DNA of 60,403 bases, taken from positions 1 through 60,403 of the forward strand of contig JAJYMC010000065.1 in the NCBI GenBank assembly GCA_021787335.1, written 5' to 3'. The DNA comes from Bacillota bacterium. GTDB lineage: Bacteria; Bacillota; Sulfobacillia; JAJYWN01; JAJZPE01. Positions within the stretch are counted from its first letter, which is position 1. Each line of letters starts with the position of its first letter. Below the pieces are notes generated by a model. That model saw only the letters and a program-made list of their open reading frames with translations. It was not told the DNA's origin and made no database searches. Positions 7,896-16,723 of this stretch are shown here, piece by piece. A program made the position numbers and the translations under genes.

Positions 7896-9769
7896 GCCAG
7901 AACATGCATGGTGAAGGCGCCCAACTCATCGGCAAGGTCCTCGGCCGCCGCTATGAGATCATCGAGCGCATCGGCGGAGGGGGCATGGCCATCGTCTACA
8001 AGGCCCGCGACGGCTTCCTCAACCGCCGCGTCGCCGTCAAGGTGCTGCGGGCCCAGTTCGCCGACGACGAGGACTTCGTCCGCCGCTTCCGGCACGAGGC
8101 CCAGGCCGCGGCCAGCCTGTCGCACCCGAACATCGTCTCCATCTACGATGTGGGTGAGGAAGACGGGATCTACTACATCATCATGGAGTACGTGGATGGG
8201 CAGACCCTGAAGGAGCGAATCACTGAGGCCGCCCCGCTCAGCGGGCAGGAGGTCGTCTCGATCGCCCTCCAGATCGGACAGGCCCTCAGCCACGCTCACC
8301 AGAACAAGATCATCCACCGCGACATCAAGCCGCACAACATCATGATCGGCAAGGACGGGCGGGTCAAGGTGACCGACTTCGGCATCGCCCGCGCCGCCAG
8401 CACCAGCACCCTGACGACCACCGGGAGCATCGTCGGGTCGGTCCACTACTTCTCGCCGGAACAGGCCCGTGGTGGGCTCATCGATGAGAAGTCCGATATC
8501 TATTCACTCGGCGTGGTCCTCTATGAGATGCTCACGGCCAAGGTGCCGTTCGAGGGCGAGAGCCCCATCTCGGTAGCCCTGAAGCACGTCCAGGAACAGG
8601 TCGTGCCGCCCAAGGAGATGAACCCGAAGGTCCCTGAGGGCCTGTCGCGGGTGGTCATGAAGGCCCTTCGGAAGACTCAGTCTGAGCGCTACCAGACGGT
8701 CGGCGAGTTCCTCGTCGACCTGCAGCGGGCGGCGCAGGGCGAGAAGATCCCGGAACTGCCGCCCGACCTGGCCCCGACCCTCGTCATGCAGGGCCCGTTG
8801 ATCCCGCGGTCGAAGGGGCGCCGGCTGCGTCCGGGCGCGGCCCGCGCGGTGCGCGTCGCCGCCATCGTCGTGGCCGCGGTGGCCCTCATCGTCGGGCTGC
8901 GGGTCGTGGCCGACTGGTTCAACGTGCCGACGGTCATCGTCCCGAACCTGGTGGGCCACAAGCCGACCGACGCCGAGTCGGCCCTGGGCCACCTCGGGCT
9001 GCAGATGAAGATCGTCGGCGACGGTGAGTATAACAAGGATGTCCCCTCGGGGTCCATCAGCCGTCAGGACCCGTCCTCCAGCGATCAGGTCAAGGAGGGC
9101 CGCACGGTCCAGGTCTGGCTGTCCCTCGGCCCGAAGCTGGTGAAGGTCCCGAACCTGACCGGCGGGACCGAGCGCCAGGCCGATGTCCTGCTGCAGGGGG
9201 CTAACCTGATCGTCGGCCAGCGGACGACCGACTACTCCGACGAGGTTCAGGAAGGCTACATCATCAGCCAGAGCCCGAACCCCGACACCGAACTGCGTGA
9301 GGGTGCCTCGGTCGACATCGTCGTCAGTCAGGGGCCAAAGCCGGCCGCCTTCCCGCTGCCTGACTACTCCGGTGAGACATGGCAGAACGTGCAGGTCCGG
9401 CTGGGCCAGGTGAAACTGGTCCCCGGTGACCTGTCGACCGAGATGAGCGGAAAGCCCATCAACACGGTGCTGCGCACGGTCCCGGCGGCCGGCTCGTCGG
9501 TCAGGCCGGGGGACAAGGTCTCGCTGGTCGTCAGCCGCGGCGGCTATAAGACGGTCCATAGCTACCAATACGTCTTCAGCGCGCCGACCGACGCGCCTCA
9601 ACAGCAGATCAAGGTCCTCCTCATCGACGCCCTCGGGACGCGGGCGATCTACGACCAGTTGAATGACGCCGGTGACCCGATCAAGATCGACGTGCAATGG
9701 GTCGGCACCACGGCCACCCTCAGGACGATGGCCAACGGCGCGGAGATCGGCTCGTTCCCCCTGAAGTGA
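7892..9769 (+). CDS. prkC: PASTA-domain Ser/Thr protein kinase PrkC
   Basis: The 625-aa membrane kinase has a cytoplasmic kinase domain (about residues 10-270) with the glycine loop GGGGMAIVYKA, catalytic loop HRDIKPHNIM and DFGIARA. A linker is followed by one membrane segment (about 320-340). Outside are three PASTA repeats (from PTVIVPNLVGHKP, LVKVPNLTGG and FPLPDYSGE) and a C-terminal domain of about 70 residues. The architecture matches B. subtilis PrkC, which senses peptidoglycan fragments and promotes spore germination. Downstream rsgA is a reported kind of target in related bacteria; that link here is inference. Confidence 0.96.
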   Translation: MSQNMHGEGAQLIGKVLGRRYEIIERIGGGGMAIVYKARDGFLNRRVAVKVLRAQFADDEDFVRRFRHEAQAAASLSHPNIVSIYDVGEEDGIYYIIMEYVDGQTLKERITEAAPLSGQEVVSIALQIGQALSHAHQNKIIHRDIKPHNIMIGKDGRVKVTDFGIARAASTSTLTTTGSIVGSVHYFSPEQARGGLIDEKSDIYSLGVVLYEMLTAKVPFEGESPISVALKHVQEQVVPPKEMNPKVPEGLSRVVMKALRKTQSERYQTVGEFLVDLQRAAQGEKIPELPPDLAPTLVMQGPLIPRSKGRRLRPGAARAVRVAAIVVAAVALIVGLRVVADWFNVPTVIVPNLVGHKPTDAESALGHLGLQMKIVGDGEYNKDVPSGSISRQDPSSSDQVKEGRTVQVWLSLGPKLVKVPNLTGGTERQADVLLQGANLIVGQRTTDYSDEVQEGYIISQSPNPDTELREGASVDIVVSQGPKPAAFPLPDYSGETWQNVQVRLGQVKLVPGDLSTEMSGKPINTVLRTVPAAGSSVRPGDKVSLVVSRGGYKTVHSYQYVFSAPTDAPQQQIKVLLIDALGTRAIYDQLNDAGDPIKIDVQWVGTTATLRTMANGAEIGSFPLK

Positions 9770-9800
9770 CCGCCGACCAAGGATGATATGGAGGCCTGGG

Positions 9801-10676
9801 ATGCCCACCGGAAGGGTTATCGCGTCACACTCCAACTTCTATGACGTGCAGGTCGGGGGGGCGGTCTATCGGTGCCGCCCCCGTGGCCGTTTCAAGTTGG
9901 AGGGGACCCGGGTCCTGGCCGGCGACATGGTCGTCTTCCGGGAGGCCGGCGCCGGCGAAGGTTACATCGAAGGCGTCGAACCCAGAAAGGTCGAGCTGAC
10001 GCGGCCCCCGATCGCCAACGTCGACCAGGCGGTGGTCGTCTTCACCCAGGTCCAGCCGGACAAGAACTACGCCCTCGTCGACCGTTTCCTGGTGATGGCC
10101 GAAGGTAAGGGGCTCGCGGTCACTCTTTGCCTGAACAAGCGTGACCTCCTCCCCGACGACGAGGTCACCGAGGCGGTCAGGTATTACCGGGCGGCCGGAT
10201 ACGAGGTCATCCCGGTCAGTGCCAAGCAGGCGATGAACATCGACGCCCTGCGGGCGGCGCTGGCCGGCAAGGTTTCTGTGCTGGCCGGCCAGAGCGGGGT
10301 GGGCAAGTCCACCATCCTCAACCGGCTCGTCCCTGGCGCCGAACTGGTCACCGGCGGGTTGAGCCGCAAAGTCCAGCGGGGGAAGCACACCACGCGCCAC
10401 GTGAGCCTGTTGGACACGGGCGATGGGTTGGTCGCCGATACGCCCGGGTTCACCAACATCGAGATCGGCGAGATCCGCCCGAATGAGCTGGCGGCCGATT
10501 TTCCCGAGTTCGAGAAGTACGACGGGAAGTGCCGTTTCTCCGGCTGTCTGCATGACCACGAGCCCGGCTGCGCGGTCAAAGAGGCCGTTGCCGCCGGGGC
10601 CATCGCCCCTACGCGGTATCAACACTACCTCGACTTCCTGGGGGAAGCCCGGGAGGCCCAGAAACACCGGTACTGA
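9801..10676 (+). CDS. rsgA: Ribosome small-subunit-dependent GTPase A
   Basis: This circularly permuted GTPase matures the 30S subunit. An OB fold (about residues 1-70) comes first, then the G4 motif NKRD ahead of the G1 P-loop GQSGVGKST (about residue 164) and DTPGF. A C-terminal zinc site follows (CRFSGCLHDHEPGC). I chose the ATG at 9801, with GGAGG six bases before it, over the in-frame ATG at 9783, which adds six unconserved residues. It is the fourth gene of the stp-prkC-rsgA-rpe run. Confidence 0.95.
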   Translation: MPTGRVIASHSNFYDVQVGGAVYRCRPRGRFKLEGTRVLAGDMVVFREAGAGEGYIEGVEPRKVELTRPPIANVDQAVVVFTQVQPDKNYALVDRFLVMAEGKGLAVTLCLNKRDLLPDDEVTEAVRYYRAAGYEVIPVSAKQAMNIDALRAALAGKVSVLAGQSGVGKSTILNRLVPGAELVTGGLSRKVQRGKHTTRHVSLLDTGDGLVADTPGFTNIEIGEIRPNELAADFPEFEKYDGKCRFSGCLHDHEPGCAVKEAVAAGAIAPTRYQHYLDFLGEAREAQKHRY

Positions 10677-10730
10677 GCACCGCCCTTCGCCCGGCCGACC
10701 GGCCGGGACATTGTTGTCCGGAGGAAGACG

Positions 10731-11390
10731 ATGGCCGTCAAGATCGCCCCCTCGCTGCTGTCCGCCGACTTCGCCAGGATCGCCGATGAGGTCGCCCGGG
10801 TCACCGCCGGCGGCGCCGATTGGCTTCACCTGGACGTGATGGACGGGCACTTCGTGCCCAACCTGACCTTCGGGCCGGCCTTGGTCAGGGCCGTCCGTCA
10901 GGTCACCGAGCTGCCGCTCGATGTCCACCTGATGATCGAGCGACCGGCCGATTTCATCGTCCCGTTCGCCAAGGCCGGGGCGGACTACCTGACCATCCAC
11001 GTCGAGGCGCAGGGGGACCTGACCCGCGTCCTGAAGGACATCCGTGGGCTCGGAGTGCATCCGGCCATCTCCATCAATCCCCCGACCCCGGTCGAGGCCC
11101 TCGAACCATACCTGTCCCTGGTCGATCTGGTCCTGGTCATGTCGGTCAATCCCGGCTTCGGCGGGCAGGGCTTCATCCCCGAGGTCGTGCCGAAGGTGAA
11201 GGCCCTGGCCGCCCGGCCTCGGTCGTACATCATCGAGATCGACGGAGGCATCAACGCCGAGACGGCCGGACCGGCCGCCGCCGCCGGCGCCGAGGTCCTG
11301 GTGGCCGGCTCGGCCGTCTTCGGGGCCCGCGACGCGGCCAAGGCCATCGCCGCCATCAGGGCCGCCGGCGACGCCTCCCGCCCCCGTTGA
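10731..11390 (+). CDS. rpe: Ribulose-phosphate 3-epimerase
   Basis: It interconverts ribulose 5-phosphate and xylulose 5-phosphate in the pentose phosphate pathway. The 219-aa TIM barrel is full length. It has PSLLSADF at the N-terminus, HLDVMDGHFVPNLTFG with the catalytic aspartate and metal histidine, VHLMIE, MSVNPGFGGQGF and EIDGGI at the second catalytic aspartate. The ATG follows GGAGGAAG. Its place after rsgA matches Bacillus. Confidence 0.97.
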   Translation: MAVKIAPSLLSADFARIADEVARVTAGGADWLHLDVMDGHFVPNLTFGPALVRAVRQVTELPLDVHLMIERPADFIVPFAKAGADYLTIHVEAQGDLTRVLKDIRGLGVHPAISINPPTPVEALEPYLSLVDLVLVMSVNPGFGGQGFIPEVVPKVKALAARPRSYIIEIDGGINAETAGPAAAAGAEVLVAGSAVFGARDAAKAIAAIRAAGDASRPR

Positions 11391-11473
11391 ACGAGCCGTA
11401 GCCGCCGACGAACCTCTCCCACCCGACCGAATATCATATACGGCAGATTGGCGGTGGGGGGGATGGGTCAGGC

Positions 11474-11632
11474 ATGCGTTGGGGAGCTCGGGGCCTTAAC
11501 TCCAAGATCCTTGGAGGGGTGCTCGTCCTGCTCGGCGTCGGCCTCATCGTCGCCTCCCTGCCGGGCTGGTTCTGGACCGCCCTCTGCGGCGTGGCCCTAG
11601 CCCTATGGGGTTGGTCCACGATCTCCGGTTGA
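11474..11632 (+). CDS. 52-residue hydrophobic membrane peptide
   Basis: This is a short open frame, ATG to TGA, encoding 52 residues. A basic N-terminus (MRWGARGLNSK) is followed by two hydrophobic stretches, ILGGVLVLLGVGLIVASLP and FWTALCGVALALW. A G-rich stretch upstream (about 11454-11463) could serve as a ribosome binding site. The amphipathic start, membrane span pattern and position between rpe and spoVM suggest a real small protein. I do not recognise a named family. A small hydrophobic protein expressed with spoVM could be spore-related, but nothing in the sequence proves this. Confidence 0.55.
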   Translation: MRWGARGLNSKILGGVLVLLGVGLIVASLPGWFWTALCGVALALWGWSTISG

Positions 11633-11664
11633 GACCGGTCAGCCGTTGACGGGGGGGAAGCCGG

Positions 11665-11745
11665 TTGAGGTTCTACGTGGTCAAGGTGCCCCGCGGTTTG
11701 GGCACGGTGGTCAAGCTGGTTCTCAGGGTTTTCGGCCGGCGGTAA
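11665..11745 (+). CDS. spoVM: Stage V sporulation protein SpoVM (26 residues)
   Basis: The frame starts at TTG 11665 and ends at TAA 11743-11745, giving a 26-residue amphipathic peptide. It begins MRFYVVKVPRGLG and ends VLRVFGRR. B. subtilis SpoVM is also 26 residues, begins MKFYTIKLPKFLGG and has the same pattern of basic and hydrophobic residues, including the helix-breaking Pro9. In the family it inserts on the convex face of the forespore membrane and anchors SpoIVA for coat and cortex assembly. A strong G-rich ribosome binding site precedes it. The rpe-spoVM-yloU-yloV neighbourhood is the Bacillus arrangement. Confidence 0.9.
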   Translation: MRFYVVKVPRGLGTVVKLVLRVFGRR

Positions 11746-11770
11746 CGGCGGCCGGAAACGAGCGTCGAGC

Positions 11771-11806
11771 GGGGGGCAGCCCGGTCTGGGCCGCCCCGTT
11801 TTATTA
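11771..11806 (+). terminator. Intrinsic terminator after spoVM
   Basis: GGGGC-A-GCCC pairs with GGGC-C-GCCCC around a GGTCT loop, one mismatch in the stem. GTTTTATT follows. It would end the priA-to-spoVM transcript. Confidence 0.8.
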
Positions 11807-11975
11807 CCTGGAATGACGGCCTGGTATCAATGAAGGCCCGAAAATGTGCGTCACTCAAGGAATTGCCGTCTCGGATGGGCGGTATCCCCTGGTTTCAAGG
11901 CAGGAAAAATAGACCTTGGCAGAGAAAGTCTGTTGCCGACCTATGGCGGCCGGCACGGCGCGGGAGGACAGGCCC

Positions 11976-12338
11976 ATGGGCAAAGAGATAACCACCGAGT
12001 TCGGTAAGATCGCCATCACCGATGAGGTCATCGCCACCATCGCCGGCGTGGCCGCCACCGAGTGCTATGGCATTGTCGGCATGTCCGCCCGTCGCCTGAA
12101 GGACGGTCTGGCCGAACTCCTCGGGCGTGAGAACCTGTCCAAGGGGGTCGACGTCGTCGTCGACCAGGAGAGCGTCGTGGTCAACCTCAACGTCGTGATC
12201 GGCTACGGCACGCGCATCTCCGAGGTCGCCCGGATGGTCCGCGAGAAGGTCAAGTACACCCTCGAGAATGCCACCGGGCTTTCGGTCTCGCAGGTCAACA
12301 TCACGGTCCAGGGTGTCAACTCCGCCACCGGAAAATGA
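11976..12338 (+). CDS. yloU: Asp23/Gls24 family envelope stress protein (YloU)
   Basis: The 120-aa Asp23/Gls24 protein has the family's KITTEFGKIAITDEVIATI-like start (here KEITTEFGKIAITDEVIA), GVAATECYGIVGM and the end VSQVNITVQGV. In relatives such proteins line the membrane and affect envelope homeostasis; the molecular role is unclear. The open frame extends to a TTG at 11916, but the ATG at 11976 has GGGAGGA seven bases upstream and gives the usual length. yloV follows after 13 bases. Confidence 0.93.
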   Translation: MGKEITTEFGKIAITDEVIATIAGVAATECYGIVGMSARRLKDGLAELLGRENLSKGVDVVVDQESVVVNLNVVIGYGTRISEVARMVREKVKYTLENATGLSVSQVNITVQGVNSATGK

Positions 12339-12351
12339 GGAGGACCCCGGC

Positions 12352-14010
12352 TTGAGTTTCGAGTACCTCGGCGGACCCGGCTTCCGGGCTATGCTCGTGG
12401 CCGCCGCCGAACACCTGGAACAGAACAAGGACTCGGTCGACGCCTTGAACGTCTTCCCCGTGCCGGACGGCGACACCGGGACGAACATGTCTTTGACCGT
12501 CCGCTCGGCGGTCAAGCACATGAACGGACTCGCCGGTGATAACCTGTCGGCAATCGCCGAGGCCGTGTCCTTCGGGTCCCTGATGGGGGCCAGGGGCAAC
12601 TCGGGCGTCATCCTGTCACAGATCTTCCGTGGCTTCGCCCGTGGCGTGTCCGGGAAGGACCGGGTCAACTCGGCCGAGCTGGCGTGGGCCTTCCAGGAGG
12701 CCGTCGACACGGCCTACAAGGCGGTCATGAAGCCGGTCGAGGGGACCATCCTGACCGTGGCCCGTGAATACGCCCGCGCGGCTGTCCATTCGTCCAGGGC
12801 CGGGTCCGATTGCCTGGGCGTCCTGCGGGCTGCCCTCGAGCACGCCGTGCGCGTCCTCGACCGGACCCCGGAGATGCTCCCCGTCCTCAAGCAGGCGGGC
12901 GTCGTCGACGCCGGGGGCAAGGGCTTCTGCGTCCTGATGGACGGCGCTCTGAAGGCTCTGGAGGACCCGTCGGCGGTCGAGGCCGCCGCGGTCAAGAAGG
13001 CGCCGGGGTTCAAGGTCTCCGAGGACCTCGGCGACATCAAGTTCATCTACGACACCCAGCTCCTCATCCACGGGCGCGACCTTCCTCAGGACGTCATCCG
13101 CGGCGCCCTCGAGCCATACGGCGACTCCCTCCTCGTGGTCGGCTCGGACCGAGTCCTGAAGGTCCACGTCCACACCAACGACCCCGACCGGGTCATCGGC
13201 TACTGCCTGAAGTTCGGGCAACTCACCGAGGTCACCATCGAGAACATGAAGGCCCAATACGATGGCCTGGTGACGGCGGCCGAGGGAGAGGGCGAGGATG
13301 TCGCCGACCCGCCGGCTTTCGAGCCCGGGCCGGCGCCCGAACCGGCCGAGGCCAAGGACGTCGCGGTGGTCTCGGTGGCCGTCGGAGAGGGACTGGTGAA
13401 GATCCTCCGGAGCCTCGGCGTCGATGAGATCATCGACGGCGGGCAGACGATGAACCCGAGCACCGAGGAGATCGTCAAGGCCTTGAACCGTGTGCCGGCC
13501 CGCCAGGTGCTGGTGCTGCCCAACAACGGCAACATCGTCATGGCCGCCGAACAGGCCCGCACATTGACGGACAAGGAAGTCTGCATCATCCCGACCAAGA
13601 GCGTACCGCAGGGCGTGGCCGCCCTCTTGGCGATGAACCCCGGACAGGACCTGACGGCCAACGCCGAGCGGATGAAGGACGCCCTCGGCCGGGTCAAGAC
13701 CGGCGAGGTCACCTATGCCGTCAGGAGCACCACCTATCAGGACGTGACCGTCAAGGAAGGGGACATCATCGGGATCACCGAGGATGCCATCGCTGCCGTC
13801 GGCGCCGATTGCGACGAGGTGCTCGAGAAGATGGTCCGGCAGCTGGTCGGTGAGGACGACGAGGTCATCACCATCTTCTATGGCAGCGACGTCGACAAGC
13901 CCCGGGCCGACGCGGTGGCCGACAAGCTCCGAGAGAGCCTTCCCGACCGCGAGGTCGAGATGCACTACGGCGGGCAGCCCCTCTACTACTACTTGTTGTC
14001 GGTGGAGTGA
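12352..14010 (+). CDS. fakA: DhaL-type fatty acid kinase subunit FakA (YloV)
   Basis: The 552-aa protein has an N-terminal DhaL ATP-binding domain with NVFPVPDGDTGTNMSLT and the glycine-rich segment SLMGARGNSGVILSQIFRG. Middle and C-terminal domains include VVSVAVGEGLVKILRSLG and IFYGSDV. This is the FakA/YloV layout. FakA phosphorylates fatty acids presented by a DegV-type FakB, and a DegV gene lies in this window in the fatty-acid operon. The start is TTG 12352 with GAGGAGGA ahead of it; the longer frame from 12268 would overlap yloU. The link to fatty-acid recycling is family knowledge. Confidence 0.92.
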   Translation: MSFEYLGGPGFRAMLVAAAEHLEQNKDSVDALNVFPVPDGDTGTNMSLTVRSAVKHMNGLAGDNLSAIAEAVSFGSLMGARGNSGVILSQIFRGFARGVSGKDRVNSAELAWAFQEAVDTAYKAVMKPVEGTILTVAREYARAAVHSSRAGSDCLGVLRAALEHAVRVLDRTPEMLPVLKQAGVVDAGGKGFCVLMDGALKALEDPSAVEAAAVKKAPGFKVSEDLGDIKFIYDTQLLIHGRDLPQDVIRGALEPYGDSLLVVGSDRVLKVHVHTNDPDRVIGYCLKFGQLTEVTIENMKAQYDGLVTAAEGEGEDVADPPAFEPGPAPEPAEAKDVAVVSVAVGEGLVKILRSLGVDEIIDGGQTMNPSTEEIVKALNRVPARQVLVLPNNGNIVMAAEQARTLTDKEVCIIPTKSVPQGVAALLAMNPGQDLTANAERMKDALGRVKTGEVTYAVRSTTYQDVTVKEGDIIGITEDAIAAVGADCDEVLEKMVRQLVGEDDEVITIFYGSDVDKPRADAVADKLRESLPDREVEMHYGGQPLYYYLLSVE

Positions 14011-14020
14011 GACGTCTCTC

Positions 14021-16090
14021 GTGACCATGGACTATCTGACGCGGCCCCTGACGGACCTCAAGGGCATCGGCCGGGCGAGATTGGCGACCCTCGAGAAGGC
14101 CGGCCTCGCCAACGTCGGCGACCTCCTGCGGAGGCTGCCCTATCGCTTCGAGGACCGGACATCGTTCAGGGCCATCGCCTCGCTCCAAGCGGGCGAGTGG
14201 GCCACCGTGCGGGGGACGGTCGCGGGGGTGCGGACCGACTACATCCGGCGCGGGCTGTCCCTCACCAGGGTGACCCTCTCCGATGGCGGCGGGTCCATCC
14301 AGATGCGCCTTTGGAACCAGCCCTATCTGGCCAAGACCTTCGTTCCCGGGGCCCGCTTCCTGATCTATGGTCTGGTGAGCGACGAGCGAGGGCTGCATCT
14401 GTCCCGCCCGGAGTGGGAGCCGGCCGACGATGAGGGAGACCCGATCCACCTCGGCCGCGTGGTGCCGGTGCACCGCGGCGTCGGCGGGCTGACCCCGCGC
14501 GTCCTGCGCCGGCTCATCTTCGAAGCCCTTCAGGGACTCCCCGCCGACCTCGCCGACCCGCTTCCGCCGGAGCTCCGCGGGCGGGACGAACTGCCCGACC
14601 TGGCCTGGGCCCTACGGCATGGCCATTTCCCCGATGACGTCGAGGAGGCCGAGCGGGCGCGCCGGCGGCTGGCCTTCGACGAGTTGTTCATCATCCAGGT
14701 CGGCCTGGCCCTCAGCCGAGCCGGTCGGGCGGCCCGGAGCGACGGCGTCCGCCATCGCCCGGAGGGTCCGCGCCTGCGGGCCTTCCTGGGCGCGCTGCCC
14801 TACGATTTGACCGCGGCCCAGCGCCGGGCGCTGGATGAGATCTTCGGCGACATGGAATCGCCGCGCCAGATGAGCCGGCTTCTCCAGGGCGACGTGGGCT
14901 CCGGGAAGACGGTCGTCGCCGCGGCCGCCCTGGTGAAGGCGGCCGAGGGCGGGTTTCAAGCGGCCCTCCTGGCTCCGACCGAGGTGTTGGCCGAACAGCA
15001 CTGGCGGCGGCTGCGCGAGTTGCTCGGCCCGGCCGACCTTGCCCCGGCCTTCCTCGCCGGCGGAACGCCGCGCGTCGAGCGCGAGCGGCTCCTCTCCGGG
15101 CTCGCCGACGGAAGCGTGCCGGTCGTCGTCGGCACGCACGCCCTCCTCGAAGAGGACGTCCGCTTCGCGCGGCTCGGCCTGGTGGTCGTGGACGAGCAGC
15201 ACCGGTTCGGAGTGGCCCAGCGGGCGAGCCTGCGGGAGAAGGGGTCCCACCCGGACATGCTGGTGATGACGGCCACCCCCATCCCCCGGACGTTGGCCCT
15301 GACCCTTTACGGCGACCTCGATTTGACGCTCATCGACGAGCTGCCCCCGGGGCGGCGTCAGGTGGTCACCCGGGTGGTCCCCCTGGCCCAGCGAGAGCGG
15401 GCCTACGCCTGGCTCCACGAACGGGTGGCCGGTGGCGGCCGGGCCTTCATCGTCTGCCCGCTCATCGAGGAGTCCGAGGAAAAGCAGGCCAAGGCGGCCG
15501 CGCGGCTCCACCAGGAGCTGCAGGTCGGCTGGCCCGACGTCCCGGTGGGGCTGCTCCACGGGCGCCTGTCGACGGCCGCCCGGGAGGAGGCGATGGGTGC
15601 CTTCCGCGACGGACGCTTGCGGGCGCTGGTGGCGACGACCGTCATCGAAGTCGGCATCGACGTCCCCGAGGCCACCGTGATGCTTATCGAAGGGGCCGAC
15701 CGCTTCGGCCTGGCCCAGTTGCACCAATTACGCGGGCGCGTCGGCCGCGGCGCCGACCAGTCGTACTGCCTGCTCGTGGCCGACCCGCGGACCGCCGAGG
15801 GACAGGCCCGGCTACGGGCCATCGCCTCCGCTCGCGACGGCTTCGCCTTGGCCGAGGAGGACCTGCGGCTCCGCGGCCCCGGCGAGTTCTTCGGGACCCG
15901 CCAGCACGGCCTACCCGACCTTCACGCGGCCGACCTCGTCCGCGACCGCGGACTCCTCGACCTGGCCAGATCGGCCGCGGAGGCCGTCGTGGCCGCCGAC
16001 CCAAGCCTCGCCCGGGCCGAGCATGGACCGCTCCGGGCCGAGGTTGACCGCGCCTTCGCGGGTCGCCCGGGCGCCGGGACCATCGGCTAG
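14021..16090 (+). CDS. recG: ATP-dependent DNA helicase RecG
   Basis: It remodels stalled forks and Holliday junctions. The 689-aa protein has the N-terminal wedge/OB domain (LPYRFEDRT, VRGTVAGVRT). Helicase motifs are GDVGSGKTVV (about residue 290), APTEVLAEQHW, DEQHRFGV (about 391), MTATPIPRTLALT, VIEVGIDVPEAT and QLRGRVGRG. A TRG-region signature is near the end (LRLRGPGEFFGTRQHGLP). GTG 14021 is closest to the upstream GGAG; ATG 14027 is an alternative. The open frame extending to 13784 overlaps fakA and is not used. Confidence 0.96.
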   Translation: MTMDYLTRPLTDLKGIGRARLATLEKAGLANVGDLLRRLPYRFEDRTSFRAIASLQAGEWATVRGTVAGVRTDYIRRGLSLTRVTLSDGGGSIQMRLWNQPYLAKTFVPGARFLIYGLVSDERGLHLSRPEWEPADDEGDPIHLGRVVPVHRGVGGLTPRVLRRLIFEALQGLPADLADPLPPELRGRDELPDLAWALRHGHFPDDVEEAERARRRLAFDELFIIQVGLALSRAGRAARSDGVRHRPEGPRLRAFLGALPYDLTAAQRRALDEIFGDMESPRQMSRLLQGDVGSGKTVVAAAALVKAAEGGFQAALLAPTEVLAEQHWRRLRELLGPADLAPAFLAGGTPRVERERLLSGLADGSVPVVVGTHALLEEDVRFARLGLVVVDEQHRFGVAQRASLREKGSHPDMLVMTATPIPRTLALTLYGDLDLTLIDELPPGRRQVVTRVVPLAQRERAYAWLHERVAGGGRAFIVCPLIEESEEKQAKAAARLHQELQVGWPDVPVGLLHGRLSTAAREEAMGAFRDGRLRALVATTVIEVGIDVPEATVMLIEGADRFGLAQLHQLRGRVGRGADQSYCLLVADPRTAEGQARLRAIASARDGFALAEEDLRLRGPGEFFGTRQHGLPDLHAADLVRDRGLLDLARSAAEAVVAADPSLARAEHGPLRAEVDRAFAGRPGAGTIG

Positions 16091-16161
16091 GCGAGACCCC
16101 TCGGACCGTCCGGGTTCGCCGTCAGACCACGCTGCCGCGCCACCATCGCTAGCGCCAGACC

Positions 16162-16188
16162 AGCCGGCCATAGGCCGGCTTTGGTTTT
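16162..16188 (+). terminator. Intrinsic terminator after recG
   Basis: A perfect 8-bp stem, AGCCGGCC and GGCCGGCT, closes an ATA loop and is followed by TTGGTTTT. It separates recG from the sporulation gene downstream. Confidence 0.85.
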
Positions 16189-16319
16189 GCCCACGTGGTT
16201 CGACTCATCCTCCCAAGGCAAATACTTCTAACATATCGCGTCCGCTCTGGGCCATAATAAACGCAGCTACATAATGGTCGGCAAGAAGCCTGACAAACCT
16301 GCTGTTGCCACAACCTACC

Positions 16320-16349
16320 TGCATACAGGCACTTTGCCTGAGGATACTA
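16320..16349 (+). promoter_or_regulatory. SigG/SigF-type forespore promoter for ssp
   Basis: TGCATA (16320-16325) and GATACTA (16343-16349) are separated by 17 bases. They match the forespore sigma consensus of GNATA at -35 and CATACTA at -10. The predicted start lies about 20 bases upstream of the SASP ATG, just before AAGGAGGTGAGC. SASP genes are typically SigG-dependent. Confidence 0.7.
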
Positions 16350-16377
16350 AACTCGGCTTTGAAAAGGAGGTGAGCGT

Positions 16378-16626
16378 ATGGCGCAGGGTCAGAGTTCCAA
16401 CAGGGCTCTCGTCCGCGGCGCTGAGCAGGCCCTCGATAACTTCAAGTATGAGGCGGCTCGCGAGATCGGAATCGAGAACCAGATCCAGGGCGGCTACTGG
16501 GGCGACCTGCCGGCCCGCCAGTGCGGGGCGGTTGGCGGCCACATGGTCAAGAGGATGATCGAGTTGGCCGAGAGGCAGCTCGCCGGGACCCGTGGCACGA
16601 CCGGTGGCGGCACGGCCACCCGGTAA
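16378..16626 (+). CDS. Alpha/beta-type small acid-soluble spore protein
   Basis: The 82-aa SASP binds and protects DNA in the dormant spore and is degraded at germination by GPR. It has both family signatures: FKYEAAREIGIE, which contains the GPR cleavage region, and GAVGGHMVKRMIELAERQL near the C-terminus. Unlike many SASPs it has a cysteine (ARQCGAVGG). The ATG follows a near-perfect AAGGAGGTG. The gene encoding its own protease, gpr, is next door in the opposite direction. Confidence 0.94.
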   Translation: MAQGQSSNRALVRGAEQALDNFKYEAAREIGIENQIQGGYWGDLPARQCGAVGGHMVKRMIELAERQLAGTRGTTGGGTATR

Positions 16627-16648
16627 GAAGAAGGACAACCTGCAAGAA

Positions 16649-16682
16649 GAGAGCGCACTCGTCAGAGTGCGCTCTTCATTAC
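16649..16682. terminator. Bidirectional terminator between ssp and gpr
   Basis: A perfect 11-bp stem, AGAGCGCACTC and GAGTGCGCTCT, closes a GTCA loop. TCATT follows on the + side and an AAGAAGAA stretch (TTCTTCTT on the minus strand) flanks the other side. It lies between two convergent genes. Confidence 0.8.
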
Positions 16683-16723
16683 AGGCGCCAAATAGCGAAA
16701 AGACCGGCGGCCGGAGCCACCGG

